From Gammaproteobacteria bacterium (GTDB lineage Bacteria; Pseudomonadota; Gammaproteobacteria; GCA-001735895), in the NCBI GenBank assembly GCA_021767985.1, contig JAASSH010000014.1, positions 1-11,543 of the forward strand: 11,543 nt of DNA, in the 5' to 3' direction. Of this stretch, positions 7,849 through 11,543 are shown one piece after another. A program made the position numbers and the translations under genes. The notes beneath the pieces are model-generated. The model was not told the origin of the DNA, searched no databases, and saw only the letters and a program-made list of their open reading frames with translations. Numbering within the stretch: position 1 is the first letter of the stretch; each line of letters starts with the position of its first letter.

Positions 7849-8838
7849 TTAGACCTCGCGGGAAACTAATCGTTGCATAATGGTTTCGCAGGTCTCGATG
7901 CTATCGATGCCGGACACGCTCCTGCCTGCCTGCCAGTAGTCATTTTCACCGGTTTCATCGAGCGACGAGCGTTTCAATTGCCAGATCGATTTCAGCGCGT
8001 AAAACATGCGCATCCAGTGTTTGGTGGTGTTGCCGCTGAGCATCCAGCGGGAAAACCGGCCAATGCGGGTGCCGCTGCGTTTGATGTAATCGGTATTGAT
8101 TACCGCCACCGGAATCCCGGTGATTCGTTCCGACAGCACGATGTCGGTTTCATCGGCGTCGATGACCGCCTGCTTGTAGGCCTCGCTTGCGCGGCACTCG
8201 CGGCTGGCGATAAAGCGCGTCCCCAGCTGGCAGGCGGCGTAACCGCAGTCCAGCGCTTCCCATAACCCCGTGGATTCACCAATACCGCCGGCACAGACCA
8301 GCGGTGCGCCCAGGCTGTGCAGTTCCTCGTAAAGCTCGCGCATCGTTTTTTCGCCGGCGTGACCCCCCGCTCTGTTATTGACGCAGATCAGGCCGTCGAC
8401 GCCGTTATCGAGTCCGATTCTGGCCCACTTCAGTTCGGTGACGTCATGGTAGACCAGGCCGCCTGCGGCGTGCACGCGCTCCACGACCCAGTCGGGCTTA
8501 CCCAGCGAGGTAACGAAAAAGCGCAGCCCTTCTTCGAGCGCGATATCGATCCATTGCGACATGCGCCGCTGATACTTTTCCGACGATTTTTCGATCAGCG
8601 CATTCATGCCGATCGGCTTGTCGGTTAGTCGGCGCATCAGACGGATGCCTTCGCGATAGTCGTGGCCGTGGACGTAGGTCAGCGAGATAGGCTGCAGGAT
8701 CCCGATTCCGCCAGCTTCCGAAACCGCGGCGGTAAGCTCGGGATTACTGCAAGGGTACATCGGCCCGCCGATGACCGGGTAGCGAATACCGACCTGTTCA
8801 CAAAACCTTCGGGCGGCGTCGGGAAACTCTGGTGTCAT
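7849..8838 (-). CDS. Nitronate monooxygenase-like FMN flavoprotein
   Basis: This 329-residue TIM-barrel protein belongs to the NAD(P)H-dependent flavin oxidoreductase/nitronate monooxygenase (2-nitropropane dioxygenase) family. The N-terminal strand gives YPVIGGPMYPCSNPELTAAVSEAGGIG (about 20-46), the usual FMN phosphate-side opening. NNRAGGHAG at 154-162 holds His160, the family's conserved catalytic base. AGGIGEST at 183-190 and QLGTRFIAS at 204-212 complete the FMN-binding phosphate loops. The C-terminus (residues 255-329) is an alpha-helical cap rich in Trp and Arg that may set substrate choice. It overlaps the DUF4442 gene by 4 bases and is followed 5 bases later by the DsbA-like gene, so the three are surely co-transcribed. 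Family members include nitronate detoxifiers, NADH:quinone reductases and trans-enoyl reductases (FabK-like), so the substrate here is undetermined. Confidence 0.9.
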   Translation of the reverse strand: MTPEFPDAARRFCEQVGIRYPVIGGPMYPCSNPELTAAVSEAGGIGILQPISLTYVHGHDYREGIRLMRRLTDKPIGMNALIEKSSEKYQRRMSQWIDIALEEGLRFFVTSLGKPDWVVERVHAAGGLVYHDVTELKWARIGLDNGVDGLICVNNRAGGHAGEKTMRELYEELHSLGAPLVCAGGIGESTGLWEALDCGYAACQLGTRFIASRECRASEAYKQAVIDADETDIVLSERITGIPVAVINTDYIKRSGTRIGRFSRWMLSGNTTKHWMRMFYALKSIWQLKRSSLDETGENDYWQAGRSVSGIDSIETCETIMQRLVSREV

Positions 8839-9326
8839 GATATCCTGTAACCGATTAACCAGGTAGCTTTGACCTCGGCGACCGTCTCGCCGGACTCATC
8901 CCGCAGCTGCGCCGTGACCTCGCAGGGGGTATTTTCCTCGACCAGCTCGGGCAATTGAAAATCGGCGGTCGCGGTAAGTTTTCCGCGCGCTTTTTTTACA
9001 TAATCGGCCTGGATACCGAGCACGATGCCGCGCATGTTAGCGGAGACGGTCGACAGGACGGCAAGGCCGGTCGCAATTTCACCCAGGTTTATCAGCGCGA
9101 TCGCGTGTATCGAACGCAGGTGGTTGCGTACCCGGCGTCGGTCGCGCAGCGTCACGCGCGCGTAACCCGGCCTGATTTCCTCTACACGAGCCCCGGTCGT
9201 GCCGCTGTAAGGCGCGATCAGGCCGAGTGCCAGGCTAAACAACCAGGCGCCCCCCGGCCAGGTCGCCAGTCGATTCCACCAGGTTAAAACCGGACCCCGG
9301 GCCACGCTGGATTTGATCTGTGTCAT
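8835..9326 (-). CDS. DUF4442 hotdog-fold protein (possible acyl thioesterase)
   Basis: This 163-residue protein matches the DUF4442 group of hotdog-fold proteins, relatives of PaaI/YiiD-type thioesterases. Residues 44-75 (TGARVEEIRPGYARVTLRDRRRVRNHLRSIHAIA) give the typical hotdog pattern of a beta strand and loop leading to the buried central helix, here ALINLGEIATGLAV. RNHLRSIHA is the conserved segment where other hotdog enzymes place active-site residues. The C-terminal strands are GKLTATADFQLP, TPCEVTAQLRDESG and AEVKATWLIGY. The N-terminal 30 residues are hydrophobic and Trp-rich and may interact with membrane or lipid. The start is ATG at 9324-9326. The stop overlaps the flavoprotein start by 4 bases, so this is the first gene of the three-gene unit. 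Thioesterase activity is suggested by fold only. Confidence 0.85.
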   Translation of the reverse strand: MTQIKSSVARGPVLTWWNRLATWPGGAWLFSLALGLIAPYSGTTGARVEEIRPGYARVTLRDRRRVRNHLRSIHAIALINLGEIATGLAVLSTVSANMRGIVLGIQADYVKKARGKLTATADFQLPELVEENTPCEVTAQLRDESGETVAEVKATWLIGYRIS

Positions 9327-9379
9327 CGAATTCGAAGGCTTACTTGTGCAGCCCGATATTATGCGTTATTAATGGATTC

Positions 9380-9889
9380 ATGGATATCAACGATAAAGAC
9401 AAACTGGTAGCGGCGTTTGACCACATGGTGGAGAACGTCAGCGAGGCAGTACACAATGCCGAAGAAGCGGTGGCCCCGACTATTGACGAAATGGTGCATA
9501 ATGCACAGATACTGGCGCGGGAACTGTTCGCCCTCACCCAGGAAGAAGCCGAGGGCCTGGGAGATACCTTGAAGCGAGACCTGCACAAGGCCAACAAAAC
9601 GCTGAACCAGCAAGGCAAGGAATTAAAAGACTGGCTAAGCTTCGACCTGGCGTTGGTGGAGGATCGGTTTATCGACCTCGTCGCAAGGGCCGCGGACAAG
9701 GCCTGGCTCGAATTCCGCGAATTCGAACACGAGGATCACCAGGCAAGCCTGTATCGCAGTGGTGAAATCTGCAGTGCGGGAACCTTTAGCTGCTGCAACT
9801 GCGACAACACTGTCAATTTACCGGGTACGGGCCAGATACCGCGCTGCCCGTCCTGCGATCACGACAACTTTTACCGGGTCGTGAGTTAA
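9380..9889 (+). CDS. DUF1451 zinc-ribbon protein, YbeL-like
   Basis: This 169-residue protein resembles E. coli YbeL (DUF1451), a cytoplasmic protein of unknown function. Residues 1-125 are acidic and almost entirely helical (MDINDKDKLVAAFDHMVENV onward), and likely form a helical bundle or coiled coil. Residues 130-169 form the zinc ribbon: Cys138-x2-Cys141 and Cys156-x2-Cys159 (FSCCNC, then PRCPSC), with the typical GTGQIPRCPSC turn. Start choice: the ATG at 9380 has a nearby GGA and matches the family length. An upstream GTG at 9320 would overlap the divergent DUF4442 gene and add 20 non-conserved residues. It is a single gene, divergent from the DUF4442 unit (53-bp gap, no convincing promoter beyond a TATTAT at 9357-9362) and convergent with putA 14 bp downstream. 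Confidence 0.9.
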   Translation: MDINDKDKLVAAFDHMVENVSEAVHNAEEAVAPTIDEMVHNAQILARELFALTQEEAEGLGDTLKRDLHKANKTLNQQGKELKDWLSFDLALVEDRFIDLVARAADKAWLEFREFEHEDHQASLYRSGEICSAGTFSCCNCDNTVNLPGTGQIPRCPSCDHDNFYRVVS

Positions 9890-9903
9890 AGCCTTATTCC
9901 GGA

Positions 9904-11543
9904 CTAACTACCCGCCGCGATCAGGCTGGCATTACCGCCGGCAGCGGTGGTGTCGATGCACAGGTGACGCTCGACGATAAGACGTTCGAGTACGCCGTCT
10001 TCGCAGATCAACGGTATCAGCTTTGAATCCCTGCCAGCCAACGCGATTCGATACTCGGTTAGCCGTTGCGGCTGCGCCTGCGACATGACGGCGTCGATAC
10101 CCTCGATAGATTGCAGACTACCGGCATCGATTTCACCTTCGGCACCCACGGCCGGAAGCCCGTTATCACGCAGCATAGAAGCCAGCTGTTCTCCCTGCTC
10201 GGCGACAATGACAACCCGATTTTGCTGGGCAAGCGCCGACAGGGCCTGTGACAGCGCGGCTTCGCGGCCGGGGCCGAGACATAAAACAACGCCACGCGGA
10301 TGCGCGGAGAGCTGGTTGGTCTCGCCCGTTGGCCCCGGCATTTCTTCGATGGAGATTATCGATTTGTCCCGCCATGTAATTGCCTGCTGCTGCGCGATAC
10401 GCTGCAGCATATCCAGGTCGTGAGCGGATGATTCGCTGTCCAGGCCTGCGAGCTTTAGCAGCAGCGAATTCAGTGTTTCGATATCGATCGGTCCGGTTTT
10501 CACCTGGTCATGGTGCGACATCGGGTAGCGCAAAAACCGAGCCAGGTACCATGGGCCGCCGGCTTTGGGTCCGGTGCCGGACAGGCCTTCCCCGCCAAAC
10601 GGCTGGGTACCGACCACTGCGCCTATCTGGTTGCGATTGACATAAACGTTACCCACCCTGATACGTTTAACCACCTGCTCGACCCGCGAGTCGACCCGGG
10701 TGTGAATACCGAAGGTCAATCCGAAACCACGGGTATTGATCGAATCGACGACCGCGTCGATGTCACTGGCGGCAAACCTGCACACGTGCAGCACCGGGCC
10801 GAATATTTCCTCCTCGAGTTGCTCGATGCCGTCGAGCTCGATGACGGTTGGCGCCACGAATAGCCCTGATTTCGGGGTCTTCAGCGATTTAATGACACGA
10901 CCCTGGTCCGCCATTTTCCGACAGTGCGCCTCTATTTTCTGCTGTGCCGCATTATCGATAACGGGTCCGACGTCGGTGGCCAGGTACCAGGGATTGCCGA
11001 CGCTTAGTTCATCCATCGCGCCAAACAGCATTTCCAGTATCTTGTCGGCTACTTCTTCCTGCAAGTACAGTATGCGCAGCGCCGAACAGCGCTGACCGGC
11101 GCTCTGAAAAGCCGACGCCAGCACGTCACGCACTACCTGCTCAGGCAAGGCCGTGGAATCGACAATCATCGCGTTCAGGCCGCCGGTTTCGGCGATCAGC
11201 GGCGCCTGTGCGGGCAGATGTTGTGACATGTTGCGATTAATATGCATCGCGGTCGCGGTAGAGCCGGTGAAACAGATACCGGCAATACGGGCGTCCGCGC
11301 TGAGTGCGGCGCCAACAATAGCACCGCTACCCGGAAGCAATTGCAGCGCGGATCGCGGAATCCCGGCGCGATACATTAGTTCGACCGCGAAAGCAGCGAT
11401 CAAGCTGGTCTGCTCGGCGGGTTTGGCGAGGACGCAGTTGCCTGCGGCCAGCGCCGCGAATATCTGCCCGCTGAATATGGCCAGCGGAAAATTCCATGGC
11501 GATATGCAGCCGATGACGCCACGCGCCTCGCCGTCGGGCCCCA
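9904..11543 (-). CDS. putA: PutA, C-terminal P5C dehydrogenase half (partial)
   Basis: PutA is the bifunctional enzyme that oxidises proline to glutamate; this half is the NAD+-dependent delta-1-pyrroline-5-carboxylate dehydrogenase. The frame is open to the right edge, so the proline dehydrogenase domain (and any DNA-binding domain) lies outside. From the edge inward come GVIGCISPWNFPLAIF (the oxyanion Asn sits in WNFP) and AALAAGNCVLAKPAEQT. GICFTGSTATA marks the NAD-binding region, AETGGLNAMIVD carries the conserved Glu, and SAGQRCSALRIL carries the catalytic Cys (codon 11086-11088). EEIFGPVLHV, GVVGTQ-like and PFGGEGLSGTGPKAGGP complete the dehydrogenase core. After the core is the extra C-terminal ALDH-like domain of long PutAs, ending in VERHLCIDTTAAGGNASL, which matches the conserved E. 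coli PutA C-terminus. There is no sign of truncation at the 3' end. An internal TTG at 11401-11403 is not the real start. Confidence 0.97.
   Translation of the reverse strand, partial: GPDGEARGVIGCISPWNFPLAIFSGQIFAALAAGNCVLAKPAEQTSLIAAFAVELMYRAGIPRSALQLLPGSGAIVGAALSADARIAGICFTGSTATAMHINRNMSQHLPAQAPLIAETGGLNAMIVDSTALPEQVVRDVLASAFQSAGQRCSALRILYLQEEVADKILEMLFGAMDELSVGNPWYLATDVGPVIDNAAQQKIEAHCRKMADQGRVIKSLKTPKSGLFVAPTVIELDGIEQLEEEIFGPVLHVCRFAASDIDAVVDSINTRGFGLTFGIHTRVDSRVEQVVKRIRVGNVYVNRNQIGAVVGTQPFGGEGLSGTGPKAGGPWYLARFLRYPMSHHDQVKTGPIDIETLNSLLLKLAGLDSESSAHDLDMLQRIAQQQAITWRDKSIISIEEMPGPTGETNQLSAHPRGVVLCLGPGREAALSQALSALAQQNRVVIVAEQGEQLASMLRDNGLPAVGAEGEIDAGSLQSIEGIDAVMSQAQPQRLTEYRIALAGRDSKLIPLICEDGVLERLIVERHLCIDTTAAGGNASLIAAGS

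Noticed and set aside
9859..9884. TCACGAC / GTCGTGA inverted repeat (7-bp stem, 12-base loop) across the stop region of the zinc-ribbon gene
   Set aside because: The stem is short, the loop is large and no T-run follows on either strand, so I do not call it a terminator for the convergent zinc-ribbon/putA junction.
11401..11403. TTG as a start of the PutA fragment
   Set aside because: The frame continues upstream to the window edge with conserved P5C dehydrogenase sequence (SPWNFP, GNCVLAKPAEQT), so the codon is an internal leucine.

Overview
The window reads as an ordinary, gene-dense stretch of a gammaproteobacterial chromosome. Moderately high GC, tightly packed genes on both strands, an RNase E with an Arg-rich tail, a crcB-serS pair (an arrangement I recall from Pseudomonas-like genomes), a PutA-type P5C dehydrogenase and a YbeL-type zinc-ribbon protein all fit a free-living, aerobic gammaproteobacterium. 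I cannot name the genus. There are no rRNA or tRNA genes, insertion sequences, CRISPR arrays, phage genes or toxin-antitoxin pairs that I can support. No stretch longer than about 100 bp lacks a gene.

Layout. (1) 1-1437, plus: the 3' part of rne (RNase E), covering the end of the catalytic half with the zinc-link and the whole C-terminal tail. It ends at a perfect hairpin (1447-1478) shared with a convergent gene. (2) 4199-1486, minus: crcB, serS, a DUF4124 protein and a Skp/OmpH-like periplasmic chaperone in one direction. (3) 4295-6321, plus: queG and ygfZ, overlapping by 4 bp. (4) 6392-7222, plus: a single HDOD-domain regulator whose short leader carries an 8-bp perfect inverted repeat reaching into the ribosome-binding site. 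(5) 9326-7229, minus: a compact three-gene unit of a DUF4442 hotdog-fold protein, a nitronate-monooxygenase-like flavoprotein and a cytoplasmic DsbA/FrnE-like oxidoreductase. (6) 9380-9889, plus: a DUF1451 (YbeL-like) zinc-ribbon protein, divergent from unit 5. (7) 11543-9904, minus: the C-terminal half of PutA, running off the right edge.

How the genes relate. queG and ygfZ both serve tRNA modification that depends on Fe-S clusters: QueG is a [4Fe-4S]/cobalamin enzyme, and YgfZ is a folate-binding helper of Fe-S enzymes such as MiaB. RNase E, SerRS, QueG and YgfZ together give the window an RNA-processing and translation flavour. The Skp-like and DUF4124 genes are envelope proteins placed after crcB-serS rather than beside bamA. 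The DUF4442/flavoprotein/DsbA unit looks like a small redox or acyl-metabolism operon of unknown substrate. PutA oxidises proline to glutamate and is separate from its neighbours.

I found no clearly undescribed system. The points most worth a second look are the inverted repeat in the HDOD leader, the relocated Skp/DUF4124 pair, the RGG-rich RNase E tail, and the three-gene redox operon.
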